DNA of 64,000 nucleotides, taken from assembly GCA_934546745.1 (NCBI GenBank), contig CAKTDV010000008.1:32046-96045 (forward strand), written 5' to 3'. Positions 50,719-58,975 of this stretch are shown here, one piece after another. Position 1 is the stretch's first letter, and each line of letters begins with the position of its first letter. The notes below the pieces were generated by a model, which made no database searches, was not told the origin of the DNA, and worked only from the letters and a program-made list of their open reading frames with translations. The stretch comes from an uncultured Desulfovibrio sp. (lineage in GTDB: Bacteria > Desulfobacterota > Desulfovibrionia > Desulfovibrionales > Desulfovibrionaceae). The position numbers and the translations under genes are program-made.

Positions 50719-51842
50719 GCGAGGATTCTCCGCACGGCGTCAAGCACGTAGTCCACCTCCTCGTCCGTGGTGAAGCGGGAAAGGCTGAATCGCACGGTAC
50801 CTTCCGATCCCGCGCCGATGGCGTTGTGTACCAGCGGCGCGCAGTGCAGCCCTGTGCGGCAGATGATGCCGAAACTCCGCTGCAGGATTTCTCCCGCGTC
50901 CTCCACGGAAACTCCGGGGAGTGTGAAGGACAGCACCGGGGTATGCGCTCCCTTCCAGTCCGCTATCCAGGCTCCTGCCAGAGCCAGTCCCTCACGCAGC
51001 CTTTCCAGACGCCGTTCAACCTCTCCCGTGGGGTAGGGGTGCGCCTCCCCCCAGGCCAGCGCATGGGCAAGTCCGGCAAAGGCCGGGGAATTGGGCGTAC
51101 CGGCCTCATAGCGAACGGGCAACTGGGGCGGCATGTCCTCCAGTTCGCTCAAAATACCCGTGCCGCCTACTAGGACAGGCTCCAGCTCCACGCCGGGAGC
51201 GATGTACAGGCCGCCCGTTCCCGGCGGGCCAAGCAAATACTTGTGGCCGGTGAAAGCGAGCATGTCCGCGCCCCAGTCACGCGGCAGCACGGCGGTGCAG
51301 CCCGCTGTCTGCGAGGCGTCCACCAGCGTCGCCGCGCCCGCCGCGCGTGCCAGCGCGCACATTTCCTCCACCGGGTTGACGGCTCCGGTGACATTGGAGG
51401 CGTGCGTAAAGACCGCCAGTTGCGGCCGGTGCCGCCGCAGCGCCTCCTCCCAGTGCCGGAGATCGATCCTGCCGGCGCTGTCCGTCCGCGCATAGGCCAC
51501 GCGCAGGCCGCGATGGCGTTGCAGAAAATGCAGAGGGCGCAGCACGGAGTTGTGTTCCGCCAGCGTGGTCAGCGCAACGGCCTTTTCCGCCCAGGGGAAG
51601 CCGTGCAGCGCCACGTTCAGGGCATGGGTGGCGTTGGCCGCGAGGACGATGCGGCTGGCATCCTCCACGCGCAGCAGCTTTGCCAGCCGGGTACGGCAGT
51701 CGCCTTCCGGGTCGGGCACGTCAAAGCCGGATCGCCCCGGATGCAGAGGGAGCGCGTCCATATGCCCTGCCACCGCGAGGGACGTGCCCGGAGCTTTTGG
51801 CCAGGAAGTGGCGGCGTTGTTGCAATACACTGTTGTTGCCAT
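50715..51842 (-). CDS. Class V aminotransferase / cysteine desulfurase-like protein
   Basis: A 375-residue PLP enzyme. VYCNNAATSWPKAPG is the usual start, LDVDASQTAG-type PLP site is LVDASQTAGCTAVLP, and the Schiff-base Lys is in LAFTGHKYLLGPPGTGGLY. A Cys in IICRTGLHCAPLVHNAIG sits where SufS/CsdA-type enzymes carry the persulfide Cys. So release of sulfur from cysteine, or of selenium from selenocysteine, is possible. Its place beside a radical SAM and Fe-S rich oxidoreductase suggests cofactor or cluster supply. It is distinct from housekeeping IscS, which is not in the window. Confidence 0.82.
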   Translation of the reverse strand: MATTVYCNNAATSWPKAPGTSLAVAGHMDALPLHPGRSGFDVPDPEGDCRTRLAKLLRVEDASRIVLAANATHALNVALHGFPWAEKAVALTTLAEHNSVLRPLHFLQRHRGLRVAYARTDSAGRIDLRHWEEALRRHRPQLAVFTHASNVTGAVNPVEEMCALARAAGAATLVDASQTAGCTAVLPRDWGADMLAFTGHKYLLGPPGTGGLYIAPGVELEPVLVGGTGILSELEDMPPQLPVRYEAGTPNSPAFAGLAHALAWGEAHPYPTGEVERRLERLREGLALAGAWIADWKGAHTPVLSFTLPGVSVEDAGEILQRSFGIICRTGLHCAPLVHNAIGAGSEGTVRFSLSRFTTDEEVDYVLDAVRRILA

Positions 51843-51912
51843 ACGTGTCTTTTGCCTCCCGGGGCTACCCCCGATATGTGGCGGTCAGGCGATGACGGTG
51901 TCAGGGCCGGTT

Positions 51913-52374
51913 TCAGGCTTCAAGCCTGCCAGTCAGAATGTCATACGAGTGGGCCGCAAGGATTTCATGGACCTTGCGTTGTGTCTGCAACAGAATTTCC
52001 GGGCAGCGTTCCACGCGGTTGCCGTAATCTCCCTCAAGGATGTCCTGGCAGTTTGTGCCGCCGTAACGCGCGCCGAACGTGTTTTCAAACCACTGGACAA
52101 GTTCCGCGATCATATCGTTAAGGCGGCTGTCCTCGACCTCGTCGGGCGACCCCTTGCCCGCGTAAAGCGAGAGCAGGCACGCGCCGCTGGTCAGCGCGCC
52201 GCAGAGTTTGCCGCAGTATCCCAGCCCGCCGACAAGCCCGCCGACGGCACGGATAAGCTCCTGATTTTCTTTCCCCTGATCGTCAAGCGTCATCTGCAGC
52301 AGAATCTGACTGCAGGAATATTCCTGGTTTGCCAGTTGCAACAGGTGAAAATAGTTTTCGTCAGTGATATTCAT
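51913..52374 (-). CDS. C-GCAxxG-C-C family protein (DVU_1555-type)
   Basis: A 153-residue redox-type protein starting MNITDENYFHLLQL (ATG 52374, GGAG nine bases upstream). Cys residues occur in EYSCSQI, LGYCGKLCGALTSGACLLSL, TNCQDIL and RCPEIL, the spacing of the C-GCAxxG-C-C family (often fused or paired with oxidoreductases). The helical LxLxxL pattern is typical. Function is not established; the conserved Cys may bind a metal or act as a thiol relay. It lies between the aminotransferase and the small CxxC protein. Confidence 0.78.
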   Translation of the reverse strand: MNITDENYFHLLQLANQEYSCSQILLQMTLDDQGKENQELIRAVGGLVGGLGYCGKLCGALTSGACLLSLYAGKGSPDEVEDSRLNDMIAELVQWFENTFGARYGGTNCQDILEGDYGNRVERCPEILLQTQRKVHEILAAHSYDILTGRLEA

Positions 52375-52455
52375 CGAAAACGTCTCCGTATCCCAAGGTG
52401 TGGCATCCGCGTGCGCGTCTGTCAGAACACGCCCTTTTGCAGGGGGCAATGGCGC

Positions 52456-52677
52456 TTATTTGTCTTCCAGGGCGCGCTGGACATGCAGCATGGAGCCGCG
52501 CGCCAGCACTCCCGGCACATAGACAAAGCCGCATTGCGGGCACGTGTACAGCGAAACGGGGAAGGTGGCGCCCACATAGGCGAAGGTGACGGGTTTCACC
52601 TCCAGAGACACGCCGCATCTGGCGCACTCCATGTCGCCGCCGTTAGCCTGTTTTTCCTGATCGTTCATCCGGGCCAT
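52456..52677 (-). CDS. Small two-CxxC redox protein (DVU_1557-type)
   Basis: A 73-residue protein starting MARMNDQEKQANGGDMECAR at ATG 52677. It has two CxxC pairs, MECARCGVSLE and YTCPQCGFVYVP, forming a probable zinc ribbon or rubredoxin-like site, separated by the segment VKPVTFAYVGATFPVSL. Proteins of this type accompany the C-GCAxxG-C-C and radical SAM genes in Desulfovibrio (from memory). It starts 13 bases after the large oxidoreductase gene. Confidence 0.7.
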   Translation of the reverse strand: MARMNDQEKQANGGDMECARCGVSLEVKPVTFAYVGATFPVSLYTCPQCGFVYVPGVLARGSMLHVQRALEDK

Positions 52678-52690
52678 GATCTCTCGCTCC

Positions 52691-55033
52691 TTATTGCGCG
52701 TGCGGTGCGCCGGGCAGTCCGACGATTTCCAGACGGTGACAGTAGGCGTCATGGATGACAAACGTTTCGCCCTGCCGGCTGTATTCCACCCAGAAGGTGA
52801 CATGGCCGGGCCTGAAGCTGGCCATGAAGTGCCCGTTGGTACGATTGCGCAGGCGGTTGCCCGTGCGTTCCGCATAGGCGATGACATCGCACACATCGTC
52901 GTCAAGAATGAAGGCATCTTCCATCACGCCGCGGACCTCCGGGGAAATCCGCAGGGCGTATGGCCGCGGCGTGCCGGACACGCATTCTTCCCAGATGTCC
53001 CGCAGCAGGGTTTTCTTGAGCCGAGCGCGGTTGTCATGGCGGAGGGAGTACCCCGCGGCCGGCCGCGCGGCCACATGCCCCGAGGCGTCGCCGAAAAGAA
53101 GATCCAGCAGGTGAAACGTGGTTTTTCCCCGGCTGGAGAAATTTTCCCGGCACATGGCGCAGTACGTCAGATAGTCGTCGTCGCTTTCGCCTATACGGCG
53201 GTCCATGACCTGATGGGCCAGATGACGGTTGGAAATCTGCATCAGGCCGCCGAAGCCGCAGCATGCGGTATGTTGCCGCGAATCGGGCAACTCCGTCACG
53301 GTATGTCCCAGGCGGCTCAGAATCCGGCGGACGCTCTCCTGGATGTCCGTTTCATGGCGCGTGGTACAGGAATCATGCACCGCCAGCGTTCGCGGCGCGT
53401 CGTCCGGCGCGTGGGGCAGGCCCAGGCGTTCCATGAGAGGGAAGACGAATTCTATGGGAATTTCCGGCAGATGTTTTTTGAAGACGGTATGGCATGTGGG
53501 GCAGGCCAGAATGACGGCGGGCCGGCCCAGACGCTCCCACTGATCCCGCACCGCCGCAAGGGACGCCGTAAAAACCTCTTTTTCTCCCGCCCAGTCCGCC
53601 TGTACGCCGCAGCAGCCCAGCAGAAGCCCGACGCCCGCGCTGATTTTTCCCCGCAGGTAGGCATAGAGGGCGCTTACCTGCCAGGGGGCCGCGCCGCTGA
53701 GCTGGCAACCGGGGTAGAAGGCATAGGCGCTGGAGGTATGCCCCGGTTCATGGCGTGCCAGCGTGAAGGCGTCGCTGCCGCTGAAACGCAGGTCATGGAG
53801 CGCGAAGTCAAAGGCGGAGGGAGGCATCTTCCCCTGTTCGACAAGGGATTCCCTCGCGGCGCGGCAGATGTCCGCCAGATTGAAGCCGTCGGGGCAGACG
53901 GCCTCGCACTGACGGCACAGGCTGCAGGAATTCATCTGCTCATTGAAGCGGTGCCCGCCCACGCCGGACATGTTTTTGAATACCTGCCGCGCGATCTGGC
54001 GGGGGGAAGATTTGTAGTGCCGTATGTATTCGCAGCGGCTGACGCATTCCAGGCATTGGCAATCCAGACAGCGCTCCGCCTCGGCCACGGCTTCGTCCCT
54101 GGAGTATCCCCTGCCTGGATCGCTCATCGTCACCGCCGGAAGCGGCGTTGCGGCGCTTCGGGCAAACAGCCGGGTGGGCCGCGGCCCTTCGTTGACCCTG
54201 TTGGCCGTAAGGGAGGCTCCCTGCAGGAAGCGCTCGATGGAGATCATGGCGGATTTTCCATCGGAGATGGCGCGGATGAAGGAGGATGCGTTCTCTGGCC
54301 GGTGACCACCGCCCGCAAAGACCTTGGGGTGGGTGGTGGCGAGGGTTTCCCGATCCACGCGGAGCGTGCCGTCGTCGAACGTGCCGAGACCAAGATCCCA
54401 TTCCGCCACACTGCCCTTGCCCGGAGCCAGATAGACGGCGTCCACGCGTTCCAGCAGGGCGTTGAAAGACACGTCCCCATGCGCCGTATTGCTTACGGTG
54501 ACCCCAAGGTTCGTTGTGACGCCAAGGCGTTCCAGAACCGCGAAATCCTCCGTCATGATCCCGCGTGGCAGCGTTTCCTCGGAAAGGGCGGTGAGCGTGC
54601 CGCCGCACAGGACCCCAGCGTCAAACAGCTCAATGCGATAGCCTTTGCGGGCCAGGAAGAAGGCGGCCGCAAGACCGCTGATGCCCGCACCCACAACGGC
54701 GATGGTTTTATCCTTGGCCGGAGCGTGGAGTTTGCTGGGTAAAGGTCTGGATCGAAATGCCACGCACGCCCGCTCAAGAGCGTTGACGGCAATGCCGGCA
54801 TCCGACGATTCACGGATACAGGCGGTCTGGCAGGGGTGGTCGCACATGCGGCTGATTATTCCGGGGAAAGGGGCCAGTTGCGCGAAAAGGGCGTAGCCGC
54901 GCGAGAAGTCGCCCTGCCGCGCGGCGGCCAGCATGCCCCGGACATCCACATGCAGGGGGCAGGCAGCCGTACACTGAGGCATGTCCTCCTGTGAACAGCG
55001 CTCTTCCATGGCGTGAAATTGCTGCAGATCCAT
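52691..55033 (-). CDS. Pyridine nucleotide-disulfide oxidoreductase with dicluster ferredoxin and CCG (HdrB-like) domains
   Basis: A predicted 780-residue protein starting MDLQQFHAMEERCSQEDMP (ATG 55033, GGAG seven bases upstream). Domains in order: GltD-like Fe-S domain (QCTAACPLHVDVRG, CDHPCQTACIRE), FAD domain (IAVVGAGISGLAAAFFLARK; KVFAGGG later), Cys motifs CLDCQCLECVSRCEYI and a 4Fe-4S ferredoxin motif CSLCRQCEAVCPDG, then two CCG-type motifs (GCCGVQADW/CPTCH and CCGFGGLMQI/CAMC) like HdrB/HdrD, and a C-terminal 100-residue domain (DDDVCDVIAYAE). This build moves electrons between NAD(P)H, flavin and a disulfide or cluster. It is the first gene of the redox cluster and divergent from the glycine reductase operon. 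Confidence 0.85.
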   Translation of the reverse strand: MDLQQFHAMEERCSQEDMPQCTAACPLHVDVRGMLAAARQGDFSRGYALFAQLAPFPGIISRMCDHPCQTACIRESSDAGIAVNALERACVAFRSRPLPSKLHAPAKDKTIAVVGAGISGLAAAFFLARKGYRIELFDAGVLCGGTLTALSEETLPRGIMTEDFAVLERLGVTTNLGVTVSNTAHGDVSFNALLERVDAVYLAPGKGSVAEWDLGLGTFDDGTLRVDRETLATTHPKVFAGGGHRPENASSFIRAISDGKSAMISIERFLQGASLTANRVNEGPRPTRLFARSAATPLPAVTMSDPGRGYSRDEAVAEAERCLDCQCLECVSRCEYIRHYKSSPRQIARQVFKNMSGVGGHRFNEQMNSCSLCRQCEAVCPDGFNLADICRAARESLVEQGKMPPSAFDFALHDLRFSGSDAFTLARHEPGHTSSAYAFYPGCQLSGAAPWQVSALYAYLRGKISAGVGLLLGCCGVQADWAGEKEVFTASLAAVRDQWERLGRPAVILACPTCHTVFKKHLPEIPIEFVFPLMERLGLPHAPDDAPRTLAVHDSCTTRHETDIQESVRRILSRLGHTVTELPDSRQHTACCGFGGLMQISNRHLAHQVMDRRIGESDDDYLTYCAMCRENFSSRGKTTFHLLDLLFGDASGHVAARPAAGYSLRHDNRARLKKTLLRDIWEECVSGTPRPYALRISPEVRGVMEDAFILDDDVCDVIAYAERTGNRLRNRTNGHFMASFRPGHVTFWVEYSRQGETFVIHDAYCHRLEIVGLPGAPHAQ

Positions 55034-55551
55034 CCGCTGTCTCCATGTCGCGGCATGCGCCGGCGTCGCCAATCCTGTTCCGGAGGCGTACCGGCTGCCG
55101 TCCAGCCTGCCGCAACGAACGGCGAGGGTGCTTGCCGCCGTTCCGGGCATGGCGTTCGTTTCAGGCACGCCATACGGCGTGAGGTTTTCCGCTTTTGAGC
55201 AAGAATAGCCGATAGGATCTTGTGTTGTCCACCCGCCTTATTCCCAGATAAGGCAATGAAGCCTTATGGCAAGGAAAATTTCTTTTTGTGAAAAAAAACG
55301 CTTTCATGGAGAAAAAATTTTTTCATCTTGAAATAATTTGTTATTTTTTGAAAAATAACGTTTTTTTCAAAAAATTCTTAAAATAAATATTACTTATTAA
55401 ATTATTTTTTGAAACATAGCTATATTTTTATTCAATAAAAACGGCATAATAAAAAGAGTACGAAAAACAGATAAAAAGATCTGAAATGCATCTCAAACAT
55501 ATTGACAAAAAAATCACAAAAGAGCACCGTCTAAAAAACACACGCGGATGA
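55034..55551. other. AT-rich divergent control region
   Basis: From 55260 to 55540 the DNA is extremely AT-rich (long A and T runs), unlike the surroundings. It holds a three-part repeat at 55235-55267 and a TTGACA at 55502-55507 without a clear -10. No gene is supported. Promoters of both the redox cluster (leftward) and the glycine reductase operon (rightward) should lie here. Confidence 0.6.
55235..55267. promoter_or_regulatory. Operator-like inverted/direct repeat
   Basis: GCCTTAT (55235-55241), loop TCCCAG, ATAAGGC (55248-55254), six bases, GCCTTAT (55261-55267). The middle arm can pair with either flanking one. It may be a regulator site or a switch in RNA structure. Confidence 0.45.
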
Positions 55552-55630
55552 CGGCCATGCGAGAGCGCGCGTTCAGCGCCGCCGAAGGGGAAAGGGAAAC
55601 CGAATCTCTCAGGCAAAAGGAGTATGGCCG
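55552..55630 (+). promoter_or_regulatory. Glycine riboswitch (gcvT-type aptamer)
   Basis: The core motifs are present in order: GCGAGAGCGCG, GCGCCGCCGAAGGGG, AATCTCTCAGGCAAAAGGA. The closing P1 stem is CGGCCAT (55552-55558) with ATGGCCG (55624-55630). After it comes GACGCACTCTGAAG, similar to the spacer in known glycine switches, but a full second aptamer is not seen, so this is a single-aptamer type. It stands 60 bases before the grdX-like start and should sense glycine for the reductase operon. Confidence 0.85.
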
Positions 55631-55690
55631 GACGCACTCTGAAGCCGCTACCCGACGGCGACAGAGGCAAACAGCATGGAGGCCGGTTCT

Positions 55691-56185
55691 ATGGCGTTCA
55701 TCCTGCTGACCAACAATCCACGTATGCGGAGCCGCGTGCGGGGCAACCTGTGACGCCCCTGGCCGGAAATCCGTTCGCACGGTGTGCGGGCGTTCCTGCT
55801 TTCCTCCGGTTTTTCCTGCTTTCTTGGTGACGCGGCGGCGCTGCATGTCCTGACAGCCGGGCGCGATCTCGTGCATGTTGGCTGGCGTCTGCTGCACCAT
55901 CCGCTCTACGGCAATTTCCGCCCGCGCCAGCAGCCTTACCGTTCTCTTCTGCTCGCCTCGCCTGACCATCCTTCGCACCCTCCCCCTGTGGATGTGGAGT
56001 CCCTGCGTCTTATGGAGGAAGCGGCGGCCGTCTTTGCCGTCGATCCGGGGCCGCATCCGGCGGATGTCCCCCCAGTCCTTCGCCAGTCCTGTTCTTTTCT
56101 GGATCTTGAACTGCTGCGCGTTACGCTGGATCTGTACGGTATCCGGCCCGCAGCGGAACCATTACCCAGTGAATGTACGGCATAG
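55691..56185 (+). CDS. grdX: GrdX-like protein with an in-frame UGA (Sec, readthrough or pseudogene)
   Basis: A frame of 164 codons starting MAFILLTNNPRMRSRVRGNL (ATG 55691, GGAGG eight bases upstream). After 20 codons comes TGA at 55751-55753, after which the same frame continues without stop to TAG 56185. The continued part has the GrdX signature: VLTAGRDLVHVGWRLLHHPL and then YGNFRPRQQPYRSLLLA. GrdX is a small protein of unknown function found with glycine reductase. A hairpin CGCAC-GGT-GTGCG begins 22 bases after the TGA, within the range of a bacterial SECIS. GrdX is not a known selenoprotein, so a nonsense mutation is equally possible. The roughly 20-residue region around the TGA looks like an insertion relative to other GrdX proteins. 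Confidence 0.6.
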
Positions 56186-56206
56186 CGCCGTGCAAGGAGG
56201 CCTGTC

Positions 56207-57493
56207 GTGAAGCTTGAACTGCACAAGATCCGCGTCTCGCAACTTCGTTTCGGGCCGTCTACCGGTCTTGAGGGAAGTTGCCTTACCGTCAATGCCGATG
56301 AACTGCGCGCCCTCTTGCTGGAAGATGCCCATCTTGCCGGCGTGGATCTAGATGTGGCCCATCCTGGGGACAGCGTGCGCATCATGCCTGTCAAGGATGC
56401 CATCGAACCGCGTTGCAAGCTGGAAGGCCCGGGCGAGGTCTTTCCCGGCCTTATCGGGCCGGTGGAAACCGTCGGCCAGGGCAAAACCCTGGCGCTTGAG
56501 GGGATGTGCGTCCTGACGGCTGGCCGTCTTGTGGCCGCGCAGGAAGGCATTGTGGACATGTCCGGACCAGGCGCGGACTACACGCCGTTTTCGCGGACCT
56601 GCAACCTTGTGGTCGTGCTGCGCCCGCGCGAGGACGTGAAACTCCACGAAGCCGAGCGCGCCTGCCGTATTGCCGGTCTCAGGGCCGCGCACTATCTGGC
56701 CTCGCACTGCCGGGAGCATCCGGCCGATACGGTGGAAAGCTACGAAGTTCCTTCCCTGCGCGAAGGCCTCACCGCTTGGCCAGCTCTGCCCAAGGTGGCC
56801 TATATCTATATGCTGCAGTCGCAGGGCCTCCTGCATGACACCTGGGTTTACGGTGTGGATGCCAAGCGTATTTTGCCGACGCTCATCGCGCCCACGGAAA
56901 TCATGGACGGCGCCATTGTCTCTGGCAACTGCGTGTCCGCCTGCGACAAGAACAACACCTATGTGCATCAGAACAACCCCATCATCCGTGAACTGTTCAG
57001 ACGTCACGGCAAGGAACTGAATTTTGCGGGCGTGATCATCACCAATGAAAATGTGACGCTGGCGGACAAGCAGCGCTCGTCCTCCTATGCCGTCAAGCTG
57101 GCCGCCATGCTTGGCGTGGACGCCGCGATCATCTCTGAGGAGGGGTTTGGCAACCCTGATGCGGATCTTGTGCTCAACTGTGTGAAGGCGGAAAAGGCGG
57201 GCATCCGTACCGTGCTGGTGACGGATGAATTTGCCGGATCCAACGGCGCGAGCCAGTCGCTGGCCGACTCCTGCGTGGAGGGGGATGCCTGCGTCACCGG
57301 CGGCAATGCCAATGCCACCATTCTGCTGCCACCCATGGAAAAGGTCATCGGCGATATCGGCCAGGCCGACAGCCTGGCCGGTGGTTTCTTCGGTTCGCTC
57401 AGGTCCGACGGTTCTCTTGAGGTGGAGCTTCAGGCCATCATGGCCGCCACCAACGAGCTGGGGTTCAACCGTCTTGGCGCATATACCATCTAG
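56207..57493 (+). CDS. grdE: Glycine reductase protein B, GrdE proprotein (alpha/beta)
   Basis: A 428-residue precursor starting with GTG 56207 (AAGGAGG six bases upstream). It is expected to be cleaved before Cys242 in IVSGNCVSACDKNN, giving the carbonyl (pyruvoyl-like) group that binds the amine of glycine. Upstream motifs such as LRFGPSTGLEG and DKQRSSSYAVKLAAMLG match the family. With GrdB it forms protein B, which transfers the substrate as carboxymethyl-selenocysteine to GrdA. The glycine riboswitch upstream favours glycine as substrate rather than betaine or sarcosine. Confidence 0.92.
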   Translation: MKLELHKIRVSQLRFGPSTGLEGSCLTVNADELRALLLEDAHLAGVDLDVAHPGDSVRIMPVKDAIEPRCKLEGPGEVFPGLIGPVETVGQGKTLALEGMCVLTAGRLVAAQEGIVDMSGPGADYTPFSRTCNLVVVLRPREDVKLHEAERACRIAGLRAAHYLASHCREHPADTVESYEVPSLREGLTAWPALPKVAYIYMLQSQGLLHDTWVYGVDAKRILPTLIAPTEIMDGAIVSGNCVSACDKNNTYVHQNNPIIRELFRRHGKELNFAGVIITNENVTLADKQRSSSYAVKLAAMLGVDAAIISEEGFGNPDADLVLNCVKAEKAGIRTVLVTDEFAGSNGASQSLADSCVEGDACVTGGNANATILLPPMEKVIGDIGQADSLAGGFFGSLRSDGSLEVELQAIMAATNELGFNRLGAYTI

Positions 57494-57509
57494 AGCGGAG
57501 GAGAACAGC

Positions 57510-58811
57510 ATGAGCTACCGCATTGTTCACTATATAAATCAGTTTTTTGCCGGCGTTGGCGGCGAGGACAGGGCTGATATGCCTCCGGAGATTCGGGAAG
57601 GCGCGGTCGGACCCGGCATCGGCCTGAGCCGTCTGTTCGGCGCTGACGTGGAAATCGTGGCGACCATTGTCTGCGGCGATAACTACTGCGTCTCCCATCA
57701 GGAAGAAGTGGGCGCGTTCATCGTGGAGGCGCTGCGTTCGTACGACGTGCGGGGGCTGATTGCTGGTCCCGCGTTTAACGCCGGCCGTTATGGCATGGCC
57801 TGCGGTTTTGCCTGCGCGGCCGCCGCGCAGGCGGGCTTTGTCACGCTTGCGGCCATGTTCCCTGAAAATCCCGGCGTGGAGCTCTACAAGGCGGCGACCT
57901 ACATTGTGCCCACCAGCGACAACGCGCGCGGCATGGGCCAGGCCCTTCCTGCCATGGCCGCCTTTATGGGGACGCTGCTGCGCGGTGAGCGGCCCGCGGG
58001 TCCGGAAAGCGGCGCATACATCGAACGCGGCGTGCGTGTGAATACGTTCTACGACAGGATCGGCGCGGAACGCGCTGTGGACATGCTGCTCAGGAAGTTG
58101 CGCGGCGAACCTTTTGTCACTGAGTACAAGATGCCTGTCTTTGACCGTGTGTCCCCGCGCCCCGCTGTGGAAGACATGACGCATGCCACCGTTGCCCTGG
58201 TGACCTCCGGCGGCATCGTGCCGCGGGGCAACCCCGATCACATCGCCGCATCCAGCGCCCGTAATTACGGCGAATACGATATCAGCGGCGTCAACGATCT
58301 GCGGGCTGAAAGCTATCAGACCGTTCATGGCGGCTATGATCAGAGTTACGCCAATCAGGATCCGGATCGTGTGCTACCCGTGGACGCGCTGCGCGAGTTT
58401 GAAAAGGAAGGGCGTATCGGCAGGCTGCACCATCTTTACTATGCGACCGTGGGCAATGGGACATCCGTGGGCAACGCCCGCAAGTGGGGCGCGGAAATCG
58501 GCGAAAAGTTGCGCGAGGCCAACGTTCAGGCCGTCATTCTTACATCCACCTGAGGCACCTGCACGCGTTGCGGCGCAACGCTTGCCAAGGGCATTGAGGA
58601 TACCGGCGGCATGCCTGTGGTCCATATGGCCTCCATTGTGCCCATTTCCCAGAGCGTGGGGGCGAACCGTATCGTCCCGACGGTCGCCATCCCGCATCCG
58701 CTCGGCGACCCGACCCTTGATCCCGGGGAGGAAAAGAACCTTCGCTACAGGCTGGTTGAAAAGGCTCTTGCCGCGCTCTCGACCAATGTCAGTGAACAGA
58801 CGGTATTCTAG
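57510..58811 (+). CDS. grdB: Glycine reductase protein B, GrdB selenoprotein (gamma)
   Basis: A 433-residue selenoprotein. ATG 57510 follows GGAGGAG. The in-frame TGA at 58551-58553 is codon 348, read as Sec in ILTST-U-GTCTRCGATLAKG (UxxCxxC). The frame continues to TAG 58811, matching GrdB length. A conventional reading would stop at 58553 and lose the active site. A 7-bp hairpin with GGC loop (58565-58581) starts 11 bases after the TGA and fits a bacterial SECIS. The Sec is the substrate-carrying or activating residue in protein B. It needs SelA-SelD, not in the window. Confidence 0.93.
58565..58581 (+). promoter_or_regulatory. SECIS-like hairpin in grdB
   Basis: GCGTTGC and GCAACGC pair perfectly around GGC, 11 bases after the Sec UGA, with the loop 18 bases after it. 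Size, position and a G-rich loop fit bacterial SECIS rules. Confidence 0.6.
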
Positions 58812-58841
58812 AGCGGTTTCAGCGTGAAAACGCAACCGCTC
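58809..58841 (+). repeat. Hairpin at the grdB stop codon
   Basis: GAGCGGTT (58811-58818) and AACCGCTC (58834-58841) form a perfect 8-bp stem starting in the grdB stop. Related by TAGAGC and TCTGGCGG context to the stretch after grdA and to the dispersed elements. It may be a partial terminator or RNA processing site between grdB and trxB. Confidence 0.6.
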
Positions 58842-58975
58842 TGGCGGGCGCGGAAAAGGAAGCGGCCCCCTTTGCGGCGTCGCGCAAGGGGGCCGCGCGG
58901 ATCCGGATACGGGACAGGCCCGCGCGGCTTTCCCCATACGTTTTTTGCCTACAAGAAACATCCAGGGTTACGTCC

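Noticed and set aside
55280..55320. A Rex or sigma-54 site in the AT-rich region
   Set aside because: TTGTGAAA occurs, but the second half-site spacing is wrong for Rex and the GG/GC pair of a -24/-12 promoter is absent.
55631..55690. A second glycine aptamer
   Set aside because: Only the spacer-like GACGCACTCTGAAG is recognisable; the core motifs of a second aptamer are missing.
55624..55830. A 68-residue frame starting inside the glycine riboswitch
   Set aside because: Its ATG is part of the P1 stem of the aptamer, and the downstream frame overlaps the grdX-like gene.
57510..58553. GrdB as a protein truncated at 58553
   Set aside because: The TGA is the known Sec position (UxxCxxC) and the frame continues to the usual GrdB length.
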